Positions 19,944-29,690 of a stretch of 64,000 nt of DNA are shown here, one piece after another. The notes under the pieces are model-generated. The model was given only the letters and a program-made list of their open reading frames with translations. It did not search any database and was not told the DNA's origin. Both the position numbers and the translations under genes were made by a program. Position 1 is the first letter of the stretch. Every line of letters begins with the position of its first letter. Source of the DNA: an uncultured Alphaproteobacteria bacterium (lineage in GTDB: Bacteria > Pseudomonadota > Alphaproteobacteria > GCA-2731375); NCBI GenBank assembly GCA_951812805.1, contig CATOSZ010000003.1, positions 248,001 to 312,000 on the forward strand. Direction: 5' to 3'.

Positions 19944-22087
19944 CGGGCGCCGCCACGCCTCCCGATCGTCTCGACCATGCTCGCGATGGGGCCGCCGTTC
20001 AGGCCGTCCGTGACGACCAGATCGACCACCCATTGCCCGTCTTCGAAGCGCGCGGTGCGGCTCACCTCGCGCTGTGGCGTGCCCTGATTGCTGATGTTGA
20101 TGACAGGGGCGGCCGGCGGCGGCACGGCGGGCGCGCGGGCCTTCGCTGCCGCGTTGCCGGCCGGTGCATCGCCGCGCGGCATCACTTCGTAGGCGACGGG
20201 GATCTGCTCGGGCCGCAGCCGGTCCACGAAGTGACGCCCGCGCGGCGGGGCAAACAGCCCGGCCAGATCCGCCTTCACGCTCTCGGGCAGTGTCAGCGCC
20301 ACCTCGGCCTTGACGGCGACGTCGAGGGGGAGGGCGCGCAGCATCCGGGCGAGGTTGTCGCGGTGGCGCGGGTCCCGCACCGTCAGCACCTCCTCGCCGC
20401 GCTCGAGGATCGCCGGCTCCTCGCCGCCGCGTAAGCCGACGACCCCGCCGGCGTGCCAGCGCCGGGCCTGGGCGAAGATCGCGGGCGGAACGGCACGGCG
20501 CGTGCCGCCGGGGGCGCCGACGATGCCGCCGGCGTGGAATAGCCGGAAGTCGTGTGGCCCGACGCCGCCCGGGTTGTCGAACCCGACACCGGAGTCGGCG
20601 AGGGCGTTCCCGCCGCCGAACAGATTGCCGAGCATACTACCGAACCCGCTCGCCAGCGGCCCGGTGATGTTCTGCCGGATGGCGGCCCGCGCCATCTCGG
20701 CGATGATGTGGTCGGCGAGGTCGCTGACGGAAAGCTTGCCGGTGCGCGCAAACTCGACGAGCGCGTCCTCCATGCGCTTGGCGCCGTCGCCCACGGCGTC
20801 CTCGGCCCGCTGGCCGGCGTCCGTCGCCGCTTCGCCATAGTCTTTCAAGCCCCGGATCGCGCCGTCTTGCCAGCGCCGGGAGGCGCGGAGCCGGCGTTCG
20901 GCCTCTTCCTCGGCCGCCTCGATCGCCTTCTTTCGGCGCTCCTCTTCCTCGGCCGCCAGATCGCGGCGGCGCTTGGCCTCGGCCTGGTCCAGCTCGCGGA
21001 TCTTCTCGGCCGCGATACGTTCTACCTCGGCGCGCCGGGTGGCCTGCTCTTCCCGCGCCGTGCTCACGCCGTCGAGCGCGGCGAGGGTCTCCGTCTTCCA
21101 GATCTCGATCTCGGCCAGCTCGCGCTGATAGACCGGTAGCAGGGAGAGCGCCTGGGCCTTCAGGTCCTCGAGCGCGGCCGTGCGGGCCTGCGTGGCGGCC
21201 TTGTCCTTCCGCTTGGTCTCTTCGGCCTTCCGGCCCTCCTCGGCCAGCCGATCCAACTCCCGGGCGCCCGCCAGCAGACGCTCCTTCGTCGCCTGGCTCT
21301 CGGCCTTCCAGCGGCCCTCCGCGACCTCCCAAGCGGCGATCTGCTCCTGGCTCAACTTGCCGGTGAGCGCGATTTGCCGCTCCAATTGAGCTAGCGCCTT
21401 CCCGGCCGCCTTGCTCGGCGGGGCGTCGTCGGCAGGCAGGGCGGGGCCAAGTGTCGTATCGACGGTATACTGGTCCGCCGCCGCTGCCGCCGCCTCTTTG
21501 GCGAGCTGTTCCAAGGCCGCGATCTGGCGCTGGAGCACCGCCGCCCGGCGGCGGTGGTTCCGGGCGTGGCCAGGCTCTCTAGCCCTCTCGAATCTCTTGG
21601 CGTCTGCTTCCGCAAGGGCTAGAGCCTCGCGAAACTCCTCGAGCGTTTTGGGGTCGTCCGGCGTCACGGCCCGGACCACCGCCGTGCCCGCCTTGGCCAG
21701 GCTCGCGGCAAGATCAAGCACGCCACTCTTGGCGATCGCCACGCCGAGGTCCCAAATCGCGTTCTCCAGCCGGTTGATCGCCGCGTCGGCCCCTTCCATC
21801 GCCCCCGGCAGGGCCTCGGCGACCGAGGCGCGGAGTTCCCGCGCCAGCTTGGGCAACAGATCCTCGGCGAGGACCTCGCCGCGTTGCAGCATCTCGCCGA
21901 GTTGCTTGGTGGTCACCCCCATGGCGCGCGCGGCCATCTGGAAAGCGCCCGGCAGCCGCTCGCCGAGCTGGCCACGAAGTTCCTCCGCCGCGACCGTGCC
22001 CTTGGAGATCATCTGCTCCAGGGCCAGCAACGCACCCTGCTGCTGGTCGGCGGAAAGCCCCATCGCTCGGCCCGCCTCGGCCACCGC
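19940..22087 (-). pseudogene. phage tail tape-measure protein, N-terminus deleted
   Basis: About 715 residues of a tape-measure protein. The tape-measure core domain is visible at the truncated start (LSADQQQGALLALEQMISKG, RGQLGERLPGAFQMAARAMG, GEVLAEDLLPKLARELR), followed by a long charged coiled-coil region (residues 230-420, many Glu/Lys/Arg heptads) and a glycine-rich C-terminus. The frame runs straight into the end of the second IS21-like element at 22088, so the normal N-terminus is gone; the sequence on the other side of that element (26611 on) is not tape-measure sequence. This implies an IS-linked deletion. Confidence 0.82.
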
Positions 22088-22157
22088 TGTCAATCAGCAT
22101 TTAATTCTGACCCCCTATCGGCGTGCAAAATTGACCCCCCCCCTTGCTTCGACGGAG

Positions 22158-22262
22158 GTTGTCCCGGTAGTCCACGGGAGGGCCCCGCGCGGCTTCGTGT
22201 AGCGCTTTGCGTTACGCGGAGCGAAGCCGCGTGGGAGGGGCCTGTGGGCCCACCGGGACAAC
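22158..22262. repeat. 105-bp imperfect inverted repeat inside the IS21-like element
   Basis: GTTGTCCCGGT at 22158-22168 is the exact complement of ACCGGGACAAC at 22252-22262, and the inner arms also match (GCGCGGCTTCG at about 22188 with CGAAGCCGCG at about 22222). The whole segment could fold into a long hairpin. It codes for nothing visible. Confidence 0.7.
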
Positions 22263-22377
22263 CGGGCCGGCGGCGGAACGTGGGGATCAGGTGGGGTTCT
22301 TGAAGTGGCAATGAGCTTTTGAAGTAGTGTCCAGACTGTTCTGCAAGTTTGTCATGGCTGCCGATGAGGGCCACCGG

Positions 22378-22421
22378 CATGCCTGGCGCGGAGATTTCGA
22401 TTGCTCGGAGCGCCAGGCATG
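22378..22421. repeat. perfect 12-bp inverted repeat
   Basis: CATGCCTGGCGC (22378-22389) and GCGCCAGGCATG (22410-22421) flank a 20-nt loop just downstream of the IS256-type transposase remnant; probably that gene's old terminator or element end. Confidence 0.55.
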
Positions 22422-22432
22422 CCGAGCCGCCG

Positions 22433-22560
22433 TCAGGCGGCTTTCTGGATGCGTTCGCTTTTGCTCTCCTTGAGATGGATCATGTTGAGCTAGCGGTTGG
22501 CATCCAGCCAGTCCTCATGGATTTCGATCGCGAGAGCCCGGACCAGCCGGAGGCAGCTCA
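22433..22560 (-). pseudogene. remnant of an IS256-type transposase C-terminus
   Basis: On the minus strand RALAIEIHEDWLDANR, a stop (TAG, plus-strand 22490-22492), then LNMIHLKESKSERIQKAA and the normal stop at 22433. This resembles the 'EIHE.WLEANRYLNM..L' ending of IS256/mutator transposases, with the conserved Tyr codon mutated to TAG. The rest of the gene is absent. Confidence 0.55.
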
Positions 22561-22657
22561 TCCACCCCATCGGCCCGGACTTGTGCCCCAGCTACGAAAC
22601 CCCTTTTGCAGAACAATCTGTACAGGACCCGTTTTGATTTGCCCGCCTTTGCGATGA

Positions 22658-22706
22658 AAGCCCCCAGGCTGATTGGCTCCATATAGCGGATCAGCCTGGG
22701 GCTTTG
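22658..22706. terminator. inverted repeat after istB, probable terminator
   Basis: AAGCCCCCAGGCTGATT and GATCAGCCTGGGGCTT pair around a 16-nt loop just beyond the istB stop at 22719. The long GC stem suits a terminator for istAB; the U-tract is short. Confidence 0.5.
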
Positions 22707-22718
22707 CTTACAGGGCGG

Positions 22719-23231
22719 CTACTTTTGTCGTCGCTGTTTGCTTTGTGCGAAGCGGTAAGACATGTTGCCTGTTTCGATGATTGCGCAGTGATGCGTTACA
22801 CGATCCAGCAACGCGGTTGTCATTTTTGCATCTCCGAAGACGGAGACCCATTCCCCGAACTCCAGATTGGTGGTGATGATGACGCTGGTCTTCTCATAGA
22901 GTTTGCTGATCAGGTGGAACAAGAGCGCACCGCCGGATTTGGGGAATGGGATATAGCCCAGTTCGTCGATGATGACGCAATCCATGGCCGTCAGTTGCCG
23001 GATGATCTTGCCGGCGTTGCCTTCGGCCTGTTCCTTGATCAGCGCATTGATCAGATCGACGGCGTTGAAGAAACGGACCTTCTTTCCCTGATTGATCAAC
23101 AGCGTCCCCAGAGCAATGGCGATGTGGGTTTTGCCCGTACCGGTTCCGCCCACCAGAATGAGGTTGTGGGCCTCCTGGGTGAACTGCCCTGAGCAGAAGG
23201 GGTCGATTTGCGCTTGGGTGACGGCGGCTAG
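22719..23231 (-). pseudogene. istB: IstB ATPase, C-terminal part (split by IS1182-like element)
   Basis: Carries Walker A ([10 protein letters not shown]) and Walker B ([12 protein letters not shown]) of IstB and the normal C-terminus. Reading through the CTAG duplication joins FATFDYGLA on the other side to [10 protein letters not shown] here, with no frame change, so the original protein (about 245 aa) was intact before the nested insertion. Without its N-terminal helical domain this fragment should be inactive. Confidence 0.88.
23228..23231. repeat. CTAG target duplication (left) of the nested IS
   Basis: CTAG at 23228-23231 and 24776-24779 immediately flank the CAGCCTGTCGGACT inverted repeats. 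Confidence 0.75.
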
Positions 23232-24775
23232 CAGCCTGTCGGACTTGAGCCGAGTTTCGAGATGAGATTCACTGTCACGGTCTGATTCTCTCCTGCGCGG
23301 TGATTTTGTGATGAGCAACTTTCGACAGGTTGACCGGGAGACCAGCTATCTTCTGCCGCCTTCGGTGGACGAATGGCTGCCTGATCGTCATCTGGCGCGC
23401 TTCGTGGTCGATGTGCTGGAGCAGCTGGATCTCTCTGCGTTCGTGAAGGCCTATCGTGGTTCGGGCTCGGCGGCGCATCACCCGAGCGTCCTGCTGGGCC
23501 TGCTGATCTACGGCTACGCGACGGGGGTGCATTCCAGCCGGAAGCTGGAGCGGGCGAGCTATGATTCGGTGGCCTTCCGCTTCATCGCGGCAAACGACCA
23601 CCCCGACCACGACACGATCGCCACGTTCCGCCGTCGCTTCCTGCCGCTGATCGAGGGGCTGTTCGTGCAGGTTCTGCTGCTGGCGCGGCAGGCCGGCATG
23701 CTGCAACTGGGCACGGTGGCGCTGGACGGGACGAAGATCCATGCCGACGCGAGCCGGCACAGCGCCCTGTCGTGGCAGCGTGCGGGCGAGATCGAAGCCC
23801 GGCTGCGGGCCGAGGTGGCGGAGTTGATGGCGTTGGCGGAAGCGGCGGACCGGTCCGAGGTTCCCGACGGCATGAGCGTGCCGGAGGAGCTGGCACGGCG
23901 CGAGGACCGGCTGGCGGCGATCGCCGCGGCGAAGGCGGAGATCGAGGCGCGGGCGGCCGAGCGTCATGCGCGGGAGCAGGCGGAGTACGAAGAGAAGCTG
24001 GCAGCCCGCGAGGCGAAGGAAACGCGGACCGGCCGCAAGCCGGGCGGGCGGCCACCGAAGCCGCCGGAGCCGGGGCCACGGGCGAAGGACCAGGTCAACC
24101 TGACGGACCCGGACTCGCGCATCATGCCGGTGGCCGGCGGCGGCTTCGAGCAGTGCTACAACGCCCAGGCTGCGGTGGCCGCCGGCAGCCTGCTGGTGGT
24201 CAGCGCCGACGTGGTGCAGGCGGCGAACGACAAGCAGCAGATCGAACCGACGCTCGAAGCACTCGCCGGCCTGCCGGACGGGCTTGGCGAGGTCGAGACC
24301 CTGTTGGCGGACAGCGGCTACTTCAGCCAGGCCAACGTCGAGGCCTGCGGGGAAGCGGAGATCGCGCCGCTGATCGCGCTCGGCCGGGAGCACCACCATC
24401 TTTCCTGGCGGGACCGCTTCGCCGAGGCGCCGCCAGCGCCCGAGGATCCGACGCCGCTCGAGGCGATGTGCCATCGCCTGGCCACACCCGAGGGCCGGGC
24501 GCTCTACGCGCTTCGCAAGCAGACGCCGGAGCCGGTGTTCGGCATCATCAAATCGGTGATGGGCTTGCGTCAGTTCAGCCTGCGCGGCCTCGACAAGGCG
24601 AAGGGGGAATGGACCTTGGCCACGCTCTCCTGGAACATCAAGCGGATGTTCGTCCTCAGCCACGCCTGAACGGGCGGGCCAACCCGCGTTCGCAACTTCA
24701 TGGGGGTAAATCCATGACATCGACGCCCGCCAAGCCAATCTTACCAATCCTTGCATGCCCGAGTCCGACAGGCTG
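23232..24775 (+). mobile_element. IS1182-like insertion sequence, 1544 bp
   Basis: Terminal inverted repeats CAGCCTGTCGGACT at 23232 and (reversed) at 24775; 4-bp CTAG duplication; one transposase gene. It interrupts istB of the surrounding IS21-like element, so it arrived later. Confidence 0.88.
23311..24669 (+). CDS. IS1182-family transposase
   Basis: A 452-aa DDE transposase. The N-terminal region ([20 protein letters not shown]) and [20 protein letters not shown] are family hallmarks; catalytic Asp candidates are in [13 protein letters not shown] and LLADSGYFS, and Glu in [17 protein letters not shown] charged coiled-coil insert (residues 170-255) precedes the second catalytic block. Full length with no stop, so potentially active. 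The ATG at 23311 follows an in-frame GTG; either could serve. Confidence 0.9.
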   Translation: MSNFRQVDRETSYLLPPSVDEWLPDRHLARFVVDVLEQLDLSAFVKAYRGSGSAAHHPSVLLGLLIYGYATGVHSSRKLERASYDSVAFRFIAANDHPDHDTIATFRRRFLPLIEGLFVQVLLLARQAGMLQLGTVALDGTKIHADASRHSALSWQRAGEIEARLRAEVAELMALAEAADRSEVPDGMSVPEELARREDRLAAIAAAKAEIEARAAERHAREQAEYEEKLAAREAKETRTGRKPGGRPPKPPEPGPRAKDQVNLTDPDSRIMPVAGGGFEQCYNAQAAVAAGSLLVVSADVVQAANDKQQIEPTLEALAGLPDGLGEVETLLADSGYFSQANVEACGEAEIAPLIALGREHHHLSWRDRFAEAPPAPEDPTPLEAMCHRLATPEGRALYALRKQTPEPVFGIIKSVMGLRQFSLRGLDKAKGEWTLATLSWNIKRMFVLSHA

Positions 24776-24998
24776 CTAGGCCGTAATCGAAAGTGGCGAA
24801 GTCCTTATGGTGGGGGAACTTCGAGGCCCGCATTTGGTGCTGGATAGAGCGCACCCGGCGCTCTACAGTCTCGGCGTCGATCAGTTGCTTTATCGCAGTG
24901 GTCAGACTTGGCGGCTTGCGCGCGGCCAGCAAAGCTTCGGCGCAAGCCGCCATTCCATACAGCCTCAGGGCGATCAGTTGGTCTATCAAAGCTTTCAT
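24776..24998 (-). pseudogene. istB: IstB ATPase, N-terminal part (split by IS1182-like element)
   Basis: Starts MKALIDQLIALRLYGMAACA at 24998, overlapping the istA stop by ATGA, and continues to HHKDFATFDYGLA before the nested IS. Beyond the junction the residues come from IS DNA. This is the helical domain of IstB lacking the ATPase core. Confidence 0.88.
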
Positions 24999-26494
24999 GC
25001 GACGGCCTCCCCGGCAACGCACAGCGTCTCATAGCGCTTGCAGTCCGCTTCGGGCCGCAAGGTCAGTTGCGGATAGGCGTGGCTCTCGCCCCATGGCGCG
25101 ATGACCGGCTCCACCAGTTGGTTGATCAGATTGATGATGGCCGGAAGGCGCAGCGTGTTCTGCTCCACGGCCAGTTCACAGGCTATCTCGACCACCTCGA
25201 TCCCGTGATCCTGGGCCAGCAGGAGCAGATCGACAAACTCCCGGTCCCCGCCTTTGCCGGCCATGTAATGCGCCCTGACCCGGTGCATCGCCTCAGGCAA
25301 TTGCCAACCCACAAAGGGCGCGCCATCTCTCAGCGCGCCGGGCTTGCGGTCGAGTAGGGGCAGGTAATGCCAGGGCTCGAAATAGCTGGCGTTGCGGGTA
25401 AAGCGGCGCTTGTGCTCGGCAATCACATTCTGCCCTGACACAACCACGATCCGGTCCGCATAGGCGCGCAGAGAGACAAGCTCCCCGGCGAACCGGGAGG
25501 GGACGCTATAGCGATTGGTGGCATATTGGACCAGACAGGTAGAGCGGACACGAGCGGCCTTCTCAACATAGCCGTCAAAAGCCCGGCCCAGGGGACGCAG
25601 TTCGGCGCACTCGTCTGCGAACACGTCCGAGATCTTGCGATCCGATTGTTCGGGGTGGGCGCGATTCGCCAATTCCTCGCAGCGCAGACGCAACCAGCCG
25701 TTCAGCGCATCCAGATCGTCAAAGGCGGGCTTGGGCGCAAACAGCTGTCCCCGCAGGAACCCAACCTGGTTCTCAATCTGACCCTTCTCCCACCCCGCCG
25801 CGGGTGTGCAAGCAACCGGTTCCATCACATAGTGGTTCATCAACGCCAGAAAGCGCGGATGGAACACACGGTCCTTAGAGCGCGAAACATAGGTTACCAT
25901 CGTCTTGGGGTTGTCGATGATCACCCGGCGCGGTACGCCGCCATAGAAAGACATCGCCCGTGCAAAGGCGTCCAGCACCATCTCCTGAGATTCGCTGGGA
26001 TAGGCAACAACAAAGGGCTTGCGGCTATGACATAGGCGGAAGTGGGCAACCTTTACCTTCTGCTCGACACCGCCCAGGACAGCGTATTCCGTGCTCCAGT
26101 CAAACTGGAGCGCGTCACCTGCCGTAAAGTGCAACGGAATGAACGCATCCCCCGATCCGGCGCCAGAACGCTTCAGGTCGCGGACAAACCTCTGAACCGT
26201 CGAGTAGGATCCGCTATAGCCTTCCGACACAAGCTGCTCATAAAGCTTCTTGGCCGTCCGGCGCTCACGGCGCGGGCGCCCCAGGTCCTGCTCAAAGAGC
26301 GCCCGAAGCCGGCTGGCGAAGCCATCGCTAAGCTTACGCCGGACGGGTGAAACGCGCCGCTGATAGCTCGGTGGATCGCCGTCCTTCAGATACTTCTTAA
26401 TCGTGTTCCGCGACAAACCAGTCTGACGAGATACAGATCGGATACTCCGACCCTCCCGTAATATCCAACGTCGGATCTTCAATACGCTTTCCAT
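24995..26494 (-). CDS. istA: IS21-family transposase IstA (second element)
   Basis: IstA of 499 aa with helix-turn-helix (SIRSVSRQTGLSRNTIKKYL), DDE core (ALQFDWSTEY for the first Asp, RRVIIDNPKTMV for the second, AAGWEKGQIENQVGFLRG for the Glu) and the Mu C-terminal domain. I start at the ATG at 26494, which has AGGTGG just upstream; an in-frame GTG lies 27 nt earlier. It differs from the IstA at 12447-14000, so the two elements are separate acquisitions. Its partner istB is broken, so it probably cannot transpose by itself. Confidence 0.92.
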   Translation of the reverse strand: MESVLKIRRWILREGRSIRSVSRQTGLSRNTIKKYLKDGDPPSYQRRVSPVRRKLSDGFASRLRALFEQDLGRPRRERRTAKKLYEQLVSEGYSGSYSTVQRFVRDLKRSGAGSGDAFIPLHFTAGDALQFDWSTEYAVLGGVEQKVKVAHFRLCHSRKPFVVAYPSESQEMVLDAFARAMSFYGGVPRRVIIDNPKTMVTYVSRSKDRVFHPRFLALMNHYVMEPVACTPAAGWEKGQIENQVGFLRGQLFAPKPAFDDLDALNGWLRLRCEELANRAHPEQSDRKISDVFADECAELRPLGRAFDGYVEKAARVRSTCLVQYATNRYSVPSRFAGELVSLRAYADRIVVVSGQNVIAEHKRRFTRNASYFEPWHYLPLLDRKPGALRDGAPFVGWQLPEAMHRVRAHYMAGKGGDREFVDLLLLAQDHGIEVVEIACELAVEQNTLRLPAIINLINQLVEPVIAPWGESHAYPQLTLRPEADCKRYETLCVAGEAVA

Positions 26495-26610
26495 CAATAC
26501 CACCTGCTCTTTCCTCCGCACTGTTCCGTGCGGATGCTAGCGTTCCAGGTGGGTCAATTCTTACCGCTCATAACCCACCAAAGTGGGTCAGTTTTGCATG
26601 CCGATTCACA

Positions 26611-26714
26611 GCCTGCTGGCCGCGCCGGAGCGGGCCGCCCCTCTCACCGCGCGCATTCGCGCCCGCTACCGCCTGCTGGCCGACGCGCAGGAGGTCGCGG
26701 TGGACGACGCCTGA
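26611..26714 (+). pseudogene. C-terminal fragment of an unidentified gene at the IS edge
   Basis: Directly after the IS end, a frame reads SLLAAPERAAPLTARIRARY and on to EVAVDDA, stop at 26714. It has the codon bias of a real alphaproteobacterial gene but only 34 codons survive; the 5' part was removed with the IS-linked deletion. The family cannot be told. Confidence 0.45.
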
Positions 26715-26802
26715 GTGGCCCTCTCCTTTTCCGGCGAATTGGCGCTTTTTCCAAAGCCACTTCCTGCGTAGAAGGCGGGCGACGTCGCGAGGAGACAAGA
26801 CC

Positions 26803-27522
26803 ATGAGCGAGCAGACAAACGAACTCGGCCAGCCGATCGGCTTTGCCATGGCGGATTGGCAGGCCCGGCCCCGCCCACCGCGCACGGCCATGACGGGCCG
26901 CTATTGCCGGGTCGAGGCGGTCGATGTCGCGGCACACGCCGCCGACCTGTTCGAGGCGTTTTCGGCGGACCGCGAGGGACGGATCTGGACCTATCTCGCC
27001 TACGGGCCCTTCGCCACCGAGGACGCCTTCCGCGGCTGGATGGAGAGCTATTGCACGGGCGACGACCCGCTGTTCCATGCGATTGTCGACCAGGCGAGCG
27101 GCAAGGCGCTGGGCGTCGCCAGCTTTCTTCGGATCGAGCCGACCCCCGGCGTCATCGAGGTCGGCCATATCAACTATTCGCCGGCCCTCCAGCGCAGCCG
27201 CGTCGCCACCGAGGCGATGTATTTGATGATGCGCCGGGTCTTCGTCGAGCTCGGCTACCGGCGTTACGAATGGAAGTGCGACGAGCTGAACGCCGGCAGC
27301 CAGGGCGCGGCGCGGCGCTACGGCTTCCTCTACGAGGGCCTGTTCCGCCAGGCGACGATCTACAAGGGGCGCAACCGCGACACCGCCTGGTACGCCATGA
27401 TCGACGCCGACTGGCCCGGGATCGAGGCCGCCTACGAAGCCTGGCTCGACCCGGCCAACTTCGACGATGCCGGCAACCAGAAGCAGGCGCTCGGCGCCCT
27501 CGTCGAGGCGCACCGCGGGTAG
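26803..27522 (+). CDS. GNAT-family N-acetyltransferase (RimJ/RimL-like)
   Basis: A 239-aa acetyltransferase with the GNAT core from residue 30 to 200: VIEVGHINYSPALQRSRVAT (beta4 and acetyl-CoA loop), the helix TEAMYLMMRRVF, and KCDELNAGSQGAARRYGFLYEG, the motif of RimJ/RimL-type enzymes. It probably acetylates an amine of a protein N-terminus or small molecule. AGGAGA precedes the ATG. It converges on bcrD with only 10 nt between the stop codons. Confidence 0.85.
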   Translation: MSEQTNELGQPIGFAMADWQARPRPPRTAMTGRYCRVEAVDVAAHAADLFEAFSADREGRIWTYLAYGPFATEDAFRGWMESYCTGDDPLFHAIVDQASGKALGVASFLRIEPTPGVIEVGHINYSPALQRSRVATEAMYLMMRRVFVELGYRRYEWKCDELNAGSQGAARRYGFLYEGLFRQATIYKGRNRDTAWYAMIDADWPGIEAAYEAWLDPANFDDAGNQKQALGALVEAHRG

Positions 27523-27532
27523 TGCCGGTTTC

Positions 27533-28375
27533 CTAGCTCGCCTGCGCCAACTGGCCGAGGGCCGCCAGTTTCTCGTGCCGGAACGCACCCCAAAGCGCGG
27601 CGCCGATGGCGCCGGCATAGATCGAGTCGGGATGGGCCTCCACCTCGACGTTGATCTTCTGTTCGACCACCTGCTCGCGCATCGCGGTGAGCAGGCCGGC
27701 GTCGGCCGCGAGGCCGCCGGTCATCAGCGCGCGTCCGTCCCTGAGCTTCGTCGCCTTCAACAGGCGGACCAGGCGCATCGCCATCGACAGGTGGATGCCC
27801 TTCAGGATGTTCGGAGTCGAGATGCCGCGGCTGACCATGTTGATGACGTCGGTCTCCGCCAGCACGGCGCAGATGCCGCTGACCTTCTCCGGGTCGTCCG
27901 CGGCAATCGAGAGTTCGCCGACCTCGTCGACCGCGACGCCGAGATAGCGCGAGATGTTCTCCAGGAACTGGCCGGAGCCCGAGGCGCACTGGCTCGTCAT
28001 CTTGTAGGCCAGCACCTTGCCGCGCGGGTCGATGGAGATCGCGCGGCCATGCAGCGCGCCCACGTCCAGCACCGCGCCGACACCGGGGGCGAGATGCACG
28101 CCGCCGCGGGCATGCGTGGTCATGGAATAGAAGTGGCCGGTCCGGAAGGGCACGTTCTCGCCCTCCCCCGTCGTCGCGATATAGCCGACCTCGTCGGCGG
28201 CGATACCCGCCTCCGCCAGCATCTCGCCGTAGGCGGTCTCGGCCAGGACCTGGGGGTCGCGCCGCCGAATGCGCTCGACCCGGCGGGCCAGCCATTCGGG
28301 CGTCTCGCCCTCGCTGCGAAACAGCACGGTTTTCACCGCGCCGGTGCCGATGTCGATGCCGACGGTGATGGTCAT
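27533..28375 (-). CDS. bcrD: benzoyl-CoA reductase subunit D (BcrD/BadG)
   Basis: A 280-aa ASKHA-fold ATPase subunit of ATP-dependent (class I) benzoyl-CoA reductase. With BcrA it forms the electron-activating module that couples ATP hydrolysis to reduction of the aromatic ring. ATPase motifs: GIDIGTGAVKTVLF at the N-terminus and LMTGGLAADAGL. The two cysteines expected to share one [4Fe-4S] cluster with BcrA are in KMTSQCASGSGQF and VSGICAVLAETD. Start at 28375, one base after the bcrA stop; the longer upstream frame is a bcrA shadow. Last gene of bcrCBAD. Related 2-hydroxyacyl-CoA dehydratase activators are possible but the four-gene set argues for Bcr. Confidence 0.9.
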   Translation of the reverse strand: MTITVGIDIGTGAVKTVLFRSEGETPEWLARRVERIRRRDPQVLAETAYGEMLAEAGIAADEVGYIATTGEGENVPFRTGHFYSMTTHARGGVHLAPGVGAVLDVGALHGRAISIDPRGKVLAYKMTSQCASGSGQFLENISRYLGVAVDEVGELSIAADDPEKVSGICAVLAETDVINMVSRGISTPNILKGIHLSMAMRLVRLLKATKLRDGRALMTGGLAADAGLLTAMREQVVEQKINVEVEAHPDSIYAGAIGAALWGAFRHEKLAALGQLAQAS

Positions 28376-28376
28376 G

Positions 28377-29690
28377 TCAGTCCTCCATGGCCCGGTGGGC
28401 GAAGGTCGCGGCGCCGAGCGCACCGGTGTAGATCGAGTCGGGATCGATATTGATAGCGAGGTCGCCGTAGTTCTCCGCCACCAGGTCCTGCAGCGCCACC
28501 GCAGCCGCGGCGTTCTTCGCCACGCCGCCGGTCCAGGTGAACTGGTCGCGGATGCCGCCGGAGCGGGCAAGGATCGACATCGCCCGCAGCACGATCGCCC
28601 GGTGCAGGCCGGCCAGGACGTCCTCGCGCTTTTCGCCCAGCGCCAGGCGGTCGCGCAGCTCCGCCCCGGCGAACACCGTGCAGGTCGAATTGATCCGCAC
28701 CTGCCGCGTCGCCTGCATCGCGATGGGGCCGAGTTCGTGCACTCCGACGTTCATCTCGTCCGCGATATAGCCGAGGTAGCGCCCGCAGCCGGCGGCACAG
28801 CGATCGTTCATCTGGAAGTTCTCGACGATGCCCTCGGGATCGACCTGGATCGCCTTGGTGTCCTGGCCGCCGATGTCGAGCACCGTGGCGGTGCCGGGAA
28901 ACATGACGTGGGCGCCGAGGCCATGGCAGAGGATCTCGGAGCGGATATGCTCCTTCGAGAACGGCAGGCGGGCGCGGCCGTAGCCGGTGCCGACCACATA
29001 CGCCTCCTCCAAAGGGACGGCCAGGATGCCGTCGATCGGCGCGCGGATCGCCTCGGACCGGTCTTCGATGTCGGGCAGGTCGGCGAGACTGCGCGCGAGG
29101 GCGCGGCGGAGCTTGTCGCTCACGCTCTCCGCCGAGGCCCGGTTCTCGACCTCGATAATGGACCGGTCGTAGACGTTGACGACCGTGTCGTAGGGAACGC
29201 CCGCGTCCTTGGCCACCTCCTCGCCGACCGCGAGATAGCGCGAGCCGGCGACATCGCGGAAGAAGTCCGACTTGCGCTGGGCGCCGGGCGCATAAAGGGC
29301 GGGCGCCTCGGCGCGCAGCTGCGCGAAGATTTCCTCCAGCACCTCCGGCAAGCCCGGTTGCCGGTCCGCCAGGCCGCGTTCCGCGACCTTGAGGGCTACC
29401 GTGGCCTCGAGATCGTCGAGCTGTTCGAGGAACTGCTCCAGGCGCAGGTTGCATTCCAAGCCGTCGAGGAACGCCTCGAGCCCGCCCGCAAGGACGTCGA
29501 CCTCGGCCAGCGCGCGGCGGAACAGGGTAAAGCGCGCCGTCACCAGGGCTTCCTGCTTCGCCACCTGGGCGGCGATATCGTAGTTGGAACGGGAGTTGGT
29601 AATGCCCTGGCCGAGGACGTTGCGGTTCTCGTCCAGCACCACCGCCTTGGTCGTGGTCGAGCCGAGGTCGACACCGATGAAGCACTTCAT
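28377..29690 (-). CDS. bcrA: benzoyl-CoA reductase subunit A (BcrA/BadF)
   Basis: BcrA of 437 aa, the usual Thauera/Rhodopseudomonas-type length. ATP-binding motifs are [18 protein letters not shown] at the start, [15 protein letters not shown] and [13 protein letters not shown]; cluster cysteines are in [15 protein letters not shown] and [13 protein letters not shown]. It partners with BcrD to pass electrons at low potential to BcrBC. The ATG at 29690 overlaps the bcrB stop by ATGA, so I reject the longer frame starting at 30131. Confidence 0.92.
   Translation of the reverse strand: MKCFIGVDLGSTTTKAVVLDENRNVLGQGITNSRSNYDIAAQVAKQEALVTARFTLFRRALAEVDVLAGGLEAFLDGLECNLRLEQFLEQLDDLEATVALKVAERGLADRQPGLPEVLEEIFAQLRAEAPALYAPGAQRKSDFFRDVAGSRYLAVGEEVAKDAGVPYDTVVNVYDRSIIEVENRASAESVSDKLRRALARSLADLPDIEDRSEAIRAPIDGILAVPLEEAYVVGTGYGRARLPFSKEHIRSEILCHGLGAHVMFPGTATVLDIGGQDTKAIQVDPEGIVENFQMNDRCAAGCGRYLGYIADEMNVGVHELGPIAMQATRQVRINSTCTVFAGAELRDRLALGEKREDVLAGLHRAIVLRAMSILARSGGIRDQFTWTGGVAKNAAAAVALQDLVAENYGDLAINIDPDSIYTGALGAATFAHRAMED

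Larger units (their letters stand above)
11865..22087 (-). mobile_element. prophage remnant (tail module)
   Basis: Five phage genes read on the minus strand in tail-assembly order: tape measure (truncated), a small tail protein, a DUF1833 protein, an NlpC/P60 peptidase and a tail-tip protein. Neighbouring genes overlap by 4-10 nt, as in a single late operon. Head, portal, terminase, integrase and lysis genes are missing, and both edges have been reworked by insertion sequences, so it cannot make particles. I found no attachment site. Confidence 0.85.
22088..26610 (-). mobile_element. IS21-like element carrying a nested IS1182-like insertion
   Basis: Ends are TGTCAATCAGCAT at 22088 and, reversed, TGTGAATCGGCAT at 26610, both followed by CTGACCC boxes, the TG...CA format of IS21. 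It carries istA (24995-26494) and istB (24998 to 22719, split by another IS). No matching target duplication is seen: the left flank is tape-measure DNA and the right flank an unrelated gene end, so material next to the element was probably deleted after insertion. Accessory contents are a 105-bp inverted repeat and a scrap of an IS256-type transposase near the left end. Confidence 0.85.

Noticed and set aside
22186-22240. CRISPR-like repeat
   Set aside because: A single inverted repeat, not regularly spaced direct repeats with spacers.
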